Notes under the pieces: model-generated
Databases searched by the model: none
Told to the model about the DNA's origin: nothing
What the model saw: the letters and a program-made list of their open reading frames with translations, nothing else
In this document: positions 12,366-21,383 of the stretch, piece by piece
How positions within the stretch are numbered: the stretch's first letter is position 1
How the letters are laid out: every line of letters starts with the position of its first letter
Position numbers and translations under genes: made by a program
NCBI GenBank assembly: GCA_032622095.1
Contig: CP136069.1
Coordinates: 167,516,394 to 167,580,393 of the forward strand
Origin: Siphonodentalium dalli
Lineage: Eukaryota; Mollusca; Scaphopoda; Gadilida; Siphonodentaliidae
Direction: 5' to 3'
Length of the DNA: 64,000 nucleotides

Positions 12366-12916
12366 TATCAGGGTTCACGCTATCATATGCCAAATTGGCC
12401 AATGTCATTTGTTTTCAGAAATTGGGCCAGAAAAAATTTCATTTGGCCAAAGATTGTTTTTACCCCAAAATCGGAAAATCTAATTCAAAACTCCAAACTG
12501 GTTTTGTAACGGGAGCCACATGATAATCCTATTTATAGTATGATCATCGGCTAATTGGTTACGTGATACAGCTTAATGTGTAACAAAATGCACTCATGGC
12601 TGTGCACTATCAAACAAAGTAATAAAATAGTAATGTGGATTAACACTAATGAATCCTCTTTCTGTCATAAGGTTGAATGGTAGATGGTGGGTAGTGGTTT
12701 ATTGTCGAGTAACAATATTGTAATTAAAGAAGTATAGACACGGGTATTTGAAGGTATGGACATAATTATATAGATTGTTAGTTGTTAAATAAAACAAAGA
12801 TATGTATTAATTGTGAGACCAGAACATGAGGATTTAATTTGGCCAAAGTTGTTTTTAATTTGGCCAAAACAAATCAGAATTGACCAAAAGAGTTTTCAGC
12901 CCACCGTGAACACTGA
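12366..12916. mobile_element. Possible MITE with ATCAGGGTTCACG-like ends
   Basis: The left end TCAGGGTTCACGCTA and the right end (complement of CCACCGTGAACACTGA) form a short inverted repeat. TTTGGCCAAA-type motifs sit just inside both ends (12390-12460 and 12838-12890). Target duplication is not clear. It is non-coding. Confidence 0.4.
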
Positions 12917-13934
12917 TGTATACGCAGCTATATATTAGATTATATTATTTATTGGTAATGATACAAAGATATTTAATTATATACAGAAGTTTTCACATGT
13001 ATACACATTGAAAGAGCAATATTATATGATTATTGATGGAACTGTGGTCAACATTAACATATATATTTAAGTAAGTGATAAAAAGAGCTCACTAATTAGA
13101 TGTATATAATCAAAAAGAGATTTAACTAATAATATTAAAGATGGTTAATCGGTGGTATTAATATGAATACATTTTATTTTTAATACTGGTCAGACTCTAT
13201 AATTAAATATATCGTTACCAGGGATATTCACTTAAAGGACAACAAAATTCCTCTTATTTCCATAGCGGTCCCTAATACTTATGGTGGGTTTAATTACGAA
13301 GACTGTCCAGTCTTAAAATGATACGGTCAGTTGGAGATATATCAGAAACCAATATTAGGTATACATATATATGTATTGTGCAGTATATATACGGCACAAA
13401 TTAGCACATGTATAGCATGGTATGCATGGCTACATAGTAGCTATATATAGCTATAATATATGGTCCACAGCGCAGTCACACCTCAACATAAAAACAATAT
13501 AAAAGGCTAAAGCTGAGACCATCACGTCTTTCTGGTATTGTCCATCCACTGGACATATGCACGAGTATACGTGTATATATATCTATTAGGCCACGACCGC
13601 CCCTTATAATTAAATTCGAAAGTTGAAATTGTGTAAACGGTGAATACAATTACGTTGATGGCATATTCCTGGGGGATTTTCGAAAGTTGGAAGGAGTATT
13701 AAAGGGAGGCACAGCTCCAGTTGGATGTGGCAGCCTCAGCGATGACAGAATTCTAATAAGTACAAAGCGCAGAAACATAGATATAAATATTGGCGGATAT
13801 TAATATTCTTCTTTGTGTTAGGTATTTCAGCTGGCGGTGTCACACACGCATCTTGGGGAACGACACGGAAACAACCCTTTTAGCCATGCTGTTCCCAGTA
13901 CGATATAACGTATAATGTATATCATCTGAACAAG
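12917..13934. other. Left flank of the Polinton, no gene seen
   Basis: AT-rich sequence without a recognisable gene, running up to the outer terminal repeat of the large element. Confidence 0.5.
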
Positions 13935-14640
13935 TGTTTGATACTCCAGTAATCAGGTTCGAAAATCTAAAAAAGCCTCTAGAAACGAAGGTGCGGGCAT
14001 TTTTCTTTCAGAAGCTTTTGAGAATTGTTTCTAAAGGTATTTTTTATGCTGATTTCAAAAACCAATGTTGGCAAGTTGACAAATTATTATTTCTGGTGAA
14101 AGTGAAATATGCTGGAAACGTATCCTTCAAATGGTATAGACAGTTGTGTCTAAATGTAATTTGTAACCTGATTCCAAAAAGCAATGTTGGCAACTCGACA
14201 AATAATTATTTCTGACCTAAAATGAAAATTCAAAATGGCCGCCATCAGAACAAAGTCTAGATTTTCGTTTACTGTTATATGTTGTTCTACGACGTTTGAA
14301 TATTATGCATTTCCGCACTTTCGAACGAATTGTGACAAGAGACACTATACACAGAACATATGTGGTAATCTAAAGTGAACATGTTTGACATTTAACCCAC
14401 TTTATGAAGTTTATGCCCAATAATGACCAAAAAACGCGAATTTCCTAAATTATTGCCGTCTTAAATGGCAGAAAGTGAAATATATCCTTCAAATGGTTTA
14501 GACAGTTGTGTCTAAATGTAATTTGTAAACTGATTCCAAAAAACAATGTTGGCAACTCGACAAATTATAAGTTCTGACCTAAAATGACAATTCAAAATGG
14601 CCGATATAATAATCAGTTAAAAATTCGAAAATCATCAGTA
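13935..14640. repeat. Left terminal inverted repeat, outer part
   Basis: This is the inverse of 39958-40458. The shared landmarks, read inward, are AGGTGCGGGCATTTTTC, AGAAGCTTTTGAGAATTG, CAATGTTGGCAA, GACAGTTGTGTCTAAATG and ATTCAAAATGGCCG. Weaker matching continues outside the GGTGCGGGC block to about 13935 (CTCCAGTAATCAGG against CTCCTGTAGTCAGG). The repeat is built from a subunit of about 310 bp that occurs twice here. Confidence 0.8.
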
Positions 14641-14772
14641 ATATTATGAAACTGGTTCATCAACACCCAATGCGACACAATTTGCCATCATATAGCCAAA
14701 AATGGTCACATAAAAGCCTTATTTATTATTGCAGTCAGTTCCACAGTTGCAGAGTGGTGTGCAGGGTGACTC

Positions 14773-15700
14773 TTATTGTCTGCATGTACCCCTTGCTGTT
14801 ACACACCCCATGTTGCACCCACATTTGATTATTTCGATACATGACTTTGGAATGGGTTCTAGTGACATCATGGTTGGATCTAATCGACCATTTTCTTCTT
14901 TACATCCCATTGTCGAAGGATCCGGTAATGTTTGCACAGGAATGGTTGCTCGTTTCCAAACTAAAACCTGGTAGTTTGTTCTCAAAAGGTGGTAATGAAA
15001 TGAGTCACTAGTTGGTGGAAGCTTTTCAGGAGATTCAGTCCGAGGGAACATCCTGAATCTTGCATTTTTGAGTTTTGCATCGGAAACTCCTTACAACTTG
15101 CATACAATATGTTCAGCACTTTCAATTGTTTCAGTGGATATTGCAATATTACCTATACCCTTTAAGAGTTCACAACATTCGAGGTAAATCTTCCATGCGA
15201 ATCGTTTAGAGACCCCAAATATGAACGAAGTTGAATCACACACCGGTAAAACATGAAACGCAAGAATATAGTTCAGAGTGTCGCTCGGTATTTGGGTGGC
15301 AACATCCCTGATGGGTAAAAAATTAGGGTTTTTGGAAGTTCCAGCCATCATGAACATATCACAATCTGCAGGGAATTTGTTTAGGTAACCAAGTAATATC
15401 ACTAGAACATCGACGTCCCTACTTACCACAATAACTTGTTTCAGATTGCACCCCATGCTGGATCAAGTGAATGATGGATAAGTCTACTGTCAGCCTCTTC
15501 GTGATTAGACTCTAACCCTTTCAAGTCTGTTCCGTCTACCGAACAGTCTACTCTGCAATCTTCGGGGAACGCCTTGCAACAACAACAACAACAGAATCAC
15601 CTTCTATTTTCGCTTCGGTAACAAGTTCTTGAGACAAGAAACCATTCAAATCGGACTTTACCTATGGTCACAACAAGGGCCTGACCGTCAATGACAATAC
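14773..15700 (-). pseudogene. Left-arm copy of the PIN/CXC-type protein gene
   Basis: Inverted partial copy of the gene at 15771-17198. The best open piece is complement 15091-15456 (121 codons, starting MGCNLKQVIVVSRDVDVLVI), followed on the minus strand by complement 14773-15051 in another frame (with LDPTMMSLEPIPKSC). It lacks the N-terminal third and has at least one frameshift and a deletion, so it is not a working gene. Confidence 0.7.
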
Positions 15701-15770
15701 CTGCACGGGAAATGGTGTCATTGTTGTTTGGCAGGATACGTTCTCGATCAGAGCGTCACTAAGCATTGCT

Positions 15771-17198
15771 TTGTTTCCAGTTCGAAGTGTTTTATTTGTC
15801 TCGCATAATGCAATTGGAACAGGCATGAGTTCATGTTGTAAAACAGATCGCAGTGTATTACATCCTCTTGTAGTTGCCCTTCATGCCGGCAGGGCAGTCA
15901 ACTTGCAAACACTGACACCATCTTCCCGTGTAGATATTGTCATTGACGGTCAGGCCCTTGTTGTGGCCATAGGTAAACATGAAAAGATAAATACATTTGG
16001 AGATTTGGCCAATGTATTCTCAGTGTGCGTGTTGAAGAAGGGCGAAGGCTATGTCTGGATTGATGTAGTGTTCGACAGATACTCGGATAAATATATCAAG
16101 ATTGCTACCAGATCGAGAAGGACAATAACAAATTGTGATGTTCCCATCCCACAAAATTGCAAAAGTTTCATTTTGTTGTCTGACAACAAGTCCGATTTGA
16201 ATGGTTTCTTGTCTCGAGAACTTGGAACCAAAGCGAAAACAGAAGGTGTTATTGTTGTTGTTGCAGGGGGGTTCCCAGAAGATTGCACAGTAGATTGTTC
16301 GGTAAATGGAACAGTCTTGAAATGGTTAGAGTCTAATCACGAAGAGGCTGACACTAGACGTATCCTTCATTCACTTGATGCCAGCATGGGGTGCAATCTG
16401 AAACAAGTTATTGTGGTAAGTAGGGAGGTCGATGCTCTATTGGTATTGCTTGGTTACCTAGACAAAGTTCCTGCAGATTGTGATGTGTTCATGATGGCTG
16501 GAACGTCCAAAAGACCTAAAAGTATACCGATCAGGGATGTTGCCACCCAAATAGCGAGCGACGCTCTGAAATATATTCTTGCGCTTCATGCTTTAAAGGG
16601 GTGTGGTTCAACTTCGTTCATATTTGGGGTGTCTAAAAGATCTGCATGGAAGATTTACCTGGAATGTTGTGAACTCTTAATGGGTATAGGTAATATAGCA
16701 ATATCCACTGAAACAATTGAAAGTGCTGAACATTTTGTATTTTGTATTTTCCGATGCAAAACTCAACAATGCAATATTCAGGATGTTCTCTCGGACTGAA
16801 TCTCCCGAAAAGCTTCCACCAACCAGTGACTCATTTCATTACCGGTACCACCTTTTGAGAACAAACTACCAGGTTTTAGTTTGGAAACAAGCGACCAATC
16901 ATGTGCAAAAATTACCGGATCCTTCTTCGATAATGGGATGGAAGGAAGACAATGGTCGATTAGATCCGACCATGATGTCACTAGAACCCATTCCAAAATC
17001 ATGTCTCGAAATAATCAAAAGTGGGTGCAAGAAGGGTGTGTACCAGCAAGGTGTACATGCAGAAAATCAGAGTTACCCTGCACACCACTCTGCAATTGTG
17101 GAACTGACTGCAATAATAAATCAGGATTTTTTGTGACAATTTTTGGCTATATGATGGCAAATTGTGTCGCGTTGGGTGTTGATGAACCTGTTTCATAA
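15771..17198 (+). pseudogene. PIN/XPG-like and CXC-type protein, frameshifted
   Basis: Three overlapping plus-strand frames (to 16799; 16717-17136; 16881-17198) together resemble a protein family that is repeated in many invertebrate genomes. The first frame has an XPG/FEN1-like IDGQALV start, then ESNHEEADTRRILH, then VVSREVDALLVLLGYL, then a GCGSTSFIFG..K block. The second has LPPTSDSFHYRYHLLR and MGWKEDNGRLDP. The third ends in a TSO1/tesmin-like cysteine block (CTCRKSELPCTPLCNCGTDCNN spacing). Acidic residues in the first two blocks are consistent with a PIN-fold nuclease, but function is unproven. Frameshifts near 16740 and 17020 break it. Its location between terminal-repeat subunits suggests it was brought in as cargo or by a related element. 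Confidence 0.55.
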
Positions 17199-17199
17199 T

Positions 17200-17545
17200 A
17201 TTACTGATGATTTTCGAATAATATCGGCCATTTTGAAATGTCATTTTAGGTCAGAAATAATTATTTGTCGAGTTGCCAACATTGTGTTTTGGAATCAGAT
17301 TACCAATTACATTTAGACACAACTGTCTAAACCATTTGAAGGATATATTTCCGGAATACTTCACTTTCTGCCATTTAAGACGGCAATAATTTAAAAAAAT
17401 CGCGTTTTTTTTCATTTTTGGGCATAAATTGGGTTAAATGTCAAACATGTTTGTAGTAATGGTGGGCACCCTGAGGATAGATGTTCCTGTCATTGATGTG
17501 ACATTTCTGATCGAAAAAATGAAAATGGACTTAGAATTATTTTTT
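17200..17545. repeat. Left terminal repeat, inner part
   Basis: 17220-17440 repeats the terminal-repeat subunit in inverted orientation relative to 14410-14640. 17445-17545 (GTAGTAATGGTGGGCAC, then CCTGAGGATAGATGTTCC, TGTCATTGATGTGACATTTC and ATGAAAATGGACTTAGA) is the inverse of 39525-39610, the innermost part of the right terminal repeat. So the left terminal repeat is split by the PIN/CXC palindrome. Confidence 0.75.
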
Positions 17546-17613
17546 TTCAAAAGGAAAATCTCACTTTGGAAAATATCAATTAGCTATCAAGAGTATCTTT
17601 TCGATCATTTGGT

Positions 17614-17629
17614 GGCCCTGAAAAGGGCC
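17614..17629 (-). terminator. Histone-type 3' stem-loop after the OTU-like gene
   Basis: On the minus strand this reads GGCCCTTTTCAGGGCC, a 6-bp stem with a TTTC loop, preceded by TAAAAC and followed by ACCAAA. It starts 19 nt after the stop codon of the gene at 17649-18113. It matches the animal replication-dependent histone mRNA stem-loop bound by SLBP. A purine-rich stretch (CGAAAAGA) follows about 12 nt later, where a histone downstream element would sit. No AATAAA is seen nearby on this strand. Confidence 0.8.
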
Positions 17630-17648
17630 GTTTTATTTTTGTTATAGT

Positions 17649-18113
17649 TTAGAATCCGCCACATTGAACTTCTTTGTTCGCCAAAACTTCAATTGATTTG
17701 TCTCCTCGCCTCATCCATATTTCGCATTCACAATAATGCTCGTGGCAAACGTGGGGTATCCACACTAGAGGTATTGTTGACTTGAATCTTGGTGTTGATT
17801 TGTAGCCGCCTTTGGTAGCATCAAACATGACGATAGGTCGCTGTATAACAGTCGCCGCTAATTCAACCATCAATTTTGATTCGGCCAAAAGTAGTGTGCG
17901 CCGTAAATCTTGTGCCGACGCACCAAGTTCGTCACTCTCTGTGTAGTACAGGTCAACTGCCGCATCTCTCAGAATCATCCATCCATCGGTCGTCCCGTAA
18001 ATCCCGAGGCTGAGTGCCCTCCAAAATAGCGATATTTCTTCACCGTACACTGCTTTACAGTATACCCCACCGCTCATTATCTCGTCAAGATCTGTTATGT
18101 TTACAGCAGTCAT
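17649..18113 (-). CDS. OTU-like cysteine protease fold protein
   Basis: 154 codons from the ATG at 18113. That start is chosen because a TATA-like TGATATATG lies about 40 nt upstream and the context TTCAAAGATG is shared with the paralogous start at 20002; the open frame extends 25 codons further up, across this promoter. SLFWRALSLGIYGT followed by LRDAAVDLY resembles the N-terminal OTU motif (DGxCLFRALS..LYG...LR). ELAATVIQRPIVMFD and a C-terminal HYCECEIW resemble the later OTU strands and catalytic His. The position of the catalytic Cys seems to be Ser (EEISLF), so deubiquitinase activity is doubtful. OTU domains in viruses counter ubiquitin-based host responses; that role here is inference. 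It is followed by a histone-type stem-loop. Confidence 0.5.
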   Translation of the reverse strand: MTAVNITDLDEIMSGGVYCKAVYGEEISLFWRALSLGIYGTTDGWMILRDAAVDLYYTESDELGASAQDLRRTLLLAESKLMVELAATVIQRPIVMFDATKGGYKSTPRFKSTIPLVWIPHVCHEHYCECEIWMRRGDKSIEVLANKEVQCGGF

Positions 18114-19016
18114 CTTTGAATGTAGAATAAGTCTGAAGATCCGTCTTGAACATATATCACGATTGCGCGGGCGGTAGAGAAAGCACATAATACTTTGACG
18201 TTAAAAATGACAAAGGTTCCCTGACGTTGTGTTTCTTTTCAGTGCATTATCTGTTAGTTTCACCATTTCGATATGTTATAGATTAAATTCATGATAGTAT
18301 ATACAATTAATTAAGATATTTTAACATATGAATTCATCTTCGTTCATAAACGATGACCAAGTAAAGTTATCAAATGCAATGATCAAGAAAAATGTTCAGT
18401 ATGTTTCTTGTGTTCAGTTTTTATGTATAAAATATGTACAATTCCAAAACCAAAAACTAGAAAAACATTCCATATTTGCCTAACGAGGTAATAAATATAT
18501 CAATCATGTGTACCAAATAATAGATAATGATCTAACGAAATTAAAAACATTTGTTTGATCGCTATGCAATAATGATCAAGAAAAATATGCATGTTGATCC
18601 GGTTCTGAAAAAACACAACGTCAGGAAATATTTGTCAATTTTAACGCCAAAGTATTATGTGATTTCATTGACGCCCGTGTAACAATCTTGTGTTCAGTTT
18701 TATGTATAAAATATGTACAATTCCAAAAACAAAAACTAGAAAAACATTCCATATTTGCCTAACGAGGTAATAAATATATCAATCATGTGTACCAAATAAT
18801 AGATAATGATCTAACGAAATTAAAAACATTTGTTTGATCGCTATACAATAATGATCAAGAAAAATATGAATGCTGATCCGTCTCTGAAAAAACACAACAC
18901 CAGGAAACATTTGTCATTTTTAACGTCAATGCGACATGTGATTTCATTGACGCCCGTGTCAAATGTATAAAAATATTTTCGAATTTGATCAACGTTACAT
19001 TGCATTGCTATCAAAG
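18114..19016. promoter_or_regulatory. Two-way promoter cassette A
   Basis: Separates the divergent genes at 17649-18113 (minus) and 19017-19505 (plus). It has a minus-strand TATA-like TGATATATG at 18151-18159 beside a conserved GATTGCGCGGGCGGTAGAG, and a plus-strand TATAAAAAT at 18966-18974. The middle contains two tandem copies of a 279-bp unit (about 18412-18690 and 18691-18965, landmarks GTATAAAATATGTACAATTC, TTTGCCTAACGAGG, GATTTCATTGACGCCCGTGT). Almost the whole cassette recurs as cassette B. Confidence 0.8.
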
Positions 19017-19505
19017 ATGGATCCGTTAACAGAATTTCTTCAGAGTGAGATATACAGTAATCCTGTTGCACAGAATACATATGTGGCACCACAGTCTACA
19101 GGCCAAGCTAATACGACAATGACTATAGGTGGTGATACACTCATTTTAAAAGCGATTTTAGATGAACTGAGATGTCTTCGCAGGGATATTGACGTGAAAA
19201 CACAAGTAACGCATCAAGAAGTAAAAGTGAATCTTCGTTTCGTTGCAGAAGAGATAGATATACCAATCAGGGTTCATGATGTTCAGAGATCGAAAGAACA
19301 GAAACAGATCAAAAAAGAAAAAATATTGGCGGCGAAAGAAAAAGAACCTAAAAGTATCATGAAGCCTTCTACTGAGACAAAAGTCAGATTTCGTCTTCCT
19401 TGTAAAGAATCTAAAGATACAGAGAAAAGTGATGAATTCGCAAAAGCTATCGGTTCTCATGGGAAAGATATGTCAAGATATAAGAAAAACACAAAACGAT
19501 GTTAA
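19017..19505 (+). CDS. Small basic protein of unknown function
   Basis: 162 codons from the ATG at 19017 (MDPLTEFLQSEIY). The open frame could start at 18963, but that ATG lies on top of the TATA box TATAAAAAT at 18966-18974, so the downstream ATG is preferred. The C-terminal half is rich in Lys and charged residues (EQKQIKKEKILAAKEKE) and probably disordered or coiled coil; the middle has an amphipathic stretch (LILKAILDELRCLRRDI). No family is recognised. It is the plus-strand partner of the OTU-like gene and ends 22 nt before a histone-type stem-loop, with no AATAAA on this strand. Confidence 0.6.
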   Translation: MDPLTEFLQSEIYSNPVAQNTYVAPQSTGQANTTMTIGGDTLILKAILDELRCLRRDIDVKTQVTHQEVKVNLRFVAEEIDIPIRVHDVQRSKEQKQIKKEKILAAKEKEPKSIMKPSTETKVRFRLPCKESKDTEKSDEFAKAIGSHGKDMSRYKKNTKRC

Positions 19506-19527
19506 AGTCAGATGATAATTTTAAAAC

Positions 19528-19543
19528 GGCCCTTTTCAGGGCC
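19528..19543 (+). terminator. Histone-type 3' stem-loop after the 162-codon gene
   Basis: GGCCCTTTTCAGGGCC, preceded by TTAAAAC and followed by ACACACATTTCCCAAAAGG. The 6-bp stem and TTTC loop are perfect and lie 22 nt after the stop at 19505. The following block (CCCAAAAGGTTACTCTTTCAT) is conserved after the stem-loop at 21279, so it may be part of the processing signal. Confidence 0.8.
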
Positions 19544-19756
19544 ACACACATTTCCCAAAAGGTTACTCTTTCATTGCTGAAAAAAATCAAAAACACGATT
19601 GTTCAATTTATATTTTATTCAACAACAAATATTTGCAAGTATATTTTGTTTTAAATTATTCGTGGCGTGATTTTTTCAAAACAAAACATAGGGTACAAAG
19701 AACATTATTAGTTCTTAAGCAATGCTAAAAGTTTTTTCTTTTTGAAAAAATTGGTT

Positions 19757-19772
19757 GGTCCTGAAAAGGACC
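19757..19772 (-). terminator. Second, covarying histone-type stem-loop
   Basis: On the minus strand it reads GGTCCTTTTCAGGACC and is followed by AACCAA. Compared with the other four copies, one stem pair is changed on both sides (C-G to T-A), which preserves the 6-bp stem and TTTC loop. It lies 12 nt beyond the stem-loop at 19785-19800, so this gene has two in tandem. Confidence 0.75.
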
Positions 19773-19784
19773 GTTTTTGTTTTT

Positions 19785-19800
19785 GGCCCTGAAAAGGGCC
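19785..19800 (-). terminator. Histone-type 3' stem-loop after the 62-codon gene
   Basis: On the minus strand it reads GGCCCTTTTCAGGGCC, 13 nt after the stop codon at 19814-19816. It is preceded by CAAAAC and followed by AAAAACAAAAAC. A minus-strand AATAAA also exists further downstream (about 19612), so both modes of 3'-end formation are possible for this gene. Confidence 0.75.
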
Positions 19801-19813
19801 GTTTTGTATGGCA

Positions 19814-20002
19814 TCAAAGTTCACGCCACGATTTTCTTTTGAGACTTTTGCTTTTGTTCCAACGCTGTTGTTTTTTGCATATTTGCATAACCAGTTTTGC
19901 ACTGGCAGTTACTTCTTTTGCGTGTCCGGCCCGCATTATCTGGGGTGTTAGCCCTATCGTTCCTCTTAGTATAGACATCAACGGTTCGGGGATTTCGGAC
20001 AT
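19814..20002 (-). CDS. Small basic peptide of unknown function
   Basis: 62 codons, MSEIPEPLMSILRG to a stop at 19814. The ATG sits at exactly the same place in promoter cassette B as the OTU-like start does in cassette A (TTCAAAGATG, with TGATATATG about 45 nt upstream), which is the main reason to believe it. The second half is very basic (KKQQRWNKSKSLKRKSW). No family is recognised and it shows no similarity to the OTU-like protein. The stop is followed by two histone-type stem-loops. Confidence 0.5.
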   Translation of the reverse strand: MSEIPEPLMSILRGTIGLTPQIMRAGHAKEVTASAKLVMQICKKQQRWNKSKSLKRKSWREL

Positions 20003-20896
20003 CTTTGAATGCAGAATAAATATTGTTCACGGCCGTGTTTGAACATATATCACGATTGCGCGGGCGGTAGAGAAATCACATGTCACGTTGGCATTAAAAA
20101 TGACAAATGTTTCCTGGCGTTGTGTTTCTTTACAGTGCATTATCTGTTAGTTTTACTATTTCGATATGTTATAGATTAAATTCATGATAGTATATGCAAT
20201 TAATTAAGATGTTTTAACATATGAATTCATCTTCGTTCATAAACGATGACCAAGTAAAGTTATCAATTGTAATGATGAAGAAAAATGTTCAGTATGTTTC
20301 TTGTGTTCAGTTTTTATGTATAAAATATGTACAATTCCAAAACCAAAAACCAAAAACATTCCATATTTGCCTAACGAGGTAATAAATATATCAATCATGT
20401 GTACCAAATAATAGATAATGATCTAACGAAATTAAAAACATTTGTTTGATCGCTATGCAATAATGATCAAGAAAAATATGCATGTTGATCCGGTTCTGAA
20501 AAAACACAACGTCAGGAAATATTTGTCAATTTTAACGCCAAAGTATTATGTGATTTCATTGACGCCCGTGTAACAATCTTGTGTTCAGTTTTATGTATAA
20601 AATATGTACAATTCCAAAAACAAAAACTAGAAAAACATTCCATATTTGCCTAACGAGGTAATAAATATATCAATCATGTGTACCAAATAATAGATAATGA
20701 TCTAACGAAATTAAAAACATTTGTTTGATCGCTATACAATAATGATCAAGAAAAATATGCATGTTGATCCGGTTCTGAAAAAACACAACGTCAGGAAATA
20801 TTTGTCAATTTTAACGCCAACGCGACATGTGATTTCATTGACGCCCGTGTCAAATGTATAAAAATATTTTCACTTTTTCAGTGAACTTCATTCATT
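20003..20896. promoter_or_regulatory. Two-way promoter cassette B
   Basis: A near copy of cassette A (18114-18965): minus-strand TGATATATG at 20044-20052 with GATTGCGCGGGCGGTAGAG beside it, two tandem copies of the 279-bp unit (about 20305-20580 and 20581-20860), and plus-strand TATAAAAAT at 20857-20865. The tandem copies are more than 95 percent identical by eye. The genes on either side are not similar to those around cassette A, so the promoter was duplicated or swapped independently of the coding sequence. Confidence 0.8.
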
Positions 20897-21259
20897 ATGC
20901 CGTCGTTAAAGAAATTTATCAAGAAGTTATGGAGGAAGAGAGATTCAGAGGAGACGAAAATAAGAACATATAGGAAATGGCAGGATTCTCCTGAACAAAA
21001 GGTGGTACAGAAACAGATGCTAAGAGATTTTCTGGCTCGGCGATGACCATCGCCTGAAGTATGCGATCAAGAACCAAGCAATCAAGAATCAAGCAATCTT
21101 GATCTCGTGGAGATCTTGTCACAGATCTCGAAGAAAGATCTGTGCAATGCAGCAATTGACAGCTTCGCTCAGGCTGCTGCGGCGCACAGATCAAATCCTA
21201 CTTGGTCTGTGACAATTAATCCCAACGGGATATATCCTGATTTGGCAGAATTTTTATGA
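20897..21259 (+). pseudogene. Small gene with an in-frame TGA
   Basis: The ATG lies 40 nt after the TATA box. The frame begins MPSLKKFIKKLWRKRD, stops at TGA 21044-21046 (codon 50), and stays open in the same frame to TGA 21257-21259 (codon 121). The second part is acidic to neutral and looks protein-like (ILSQISKKDLCNAAI, WSVTINPNGIYPDL). The histone-type stem-loop lies 19 nt after the second stop, not the first, which argues that the original gene ran to 21259 and that codon 50 is a later nonsense change or is read through. The basic N-terminus with an amphipathic helix could bind nucleic acid or membrane. Family unknown. Confidence 0.55.
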
Positions 21260-21278
21260 ATTCTGGAAAAGAAAAAAC

Positions 21279-21294
21279 GGCCCTTTTCAGGGCC
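21279..21294 (+). terminator. Histone-type 3' stem-loop after the 120-codon frame
   Basis: GGCCCTTTTCAGGGCC, preceded by AAAAAAC and followed by ACCCACATTCCCCAAAAGG. ACCCA directly after the stem is the classical cleavage context of metazoan histone mRNAs. It lies 19 nt after the stop at 21257-21259. Confidence 0.8.
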
Positions 21295-21383
21295 ACCCAC
21301 ATTCCCCAAAAGGTTACTCTTTCATAGCTGAAAAAAACAAAACACGATTGTTCAATTCATAATTTATTCACACAACATAATTT

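Larger units (their letters stand above)
14410..17440. repeat. Large imperfect palindrome carrying a PIN/CXC-type gene
   Basis: The left arm (about 14410-15735) and right arm (about 15900-17440) are inverted copies of each other, both bordered outside by a terminal-repeat subunit. The arms diverge by scattered substitutions; the left arm has lost about 210 bp that the right arm keeps (16189 back to 15975 in right-arm coordinates). A loop of about 160 bp separates them. Landmarks: AACAAGTTATTGTGGTAAGT (complement at about 15425, direct at about 16400) and the CATGATGTCACTAGAACCCATTCC region (direct at about 16970, complement at about 14865). It probably arose by fold-back copying at the element end. 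Confidence 0.8.

Noticed and set aside
13934-14215. 93-codon plus-strand frame
   Set aside because: It lies entirely in the terminal repeat and is not open in the corresponding part of the right repeat.
18963-19016. Upstream start for the gene at 19017-19505
   Set aside because: That ATG lies inside the TATA box region; the equivalent box in cassette B lies well upstream of its gene start.
19708-19902. Minus-strand frame overlapping the two stem-loops
   Set aside because: It has no promoter of its own, runs across both hairpins and overlaps the better supported 62-codon gene.
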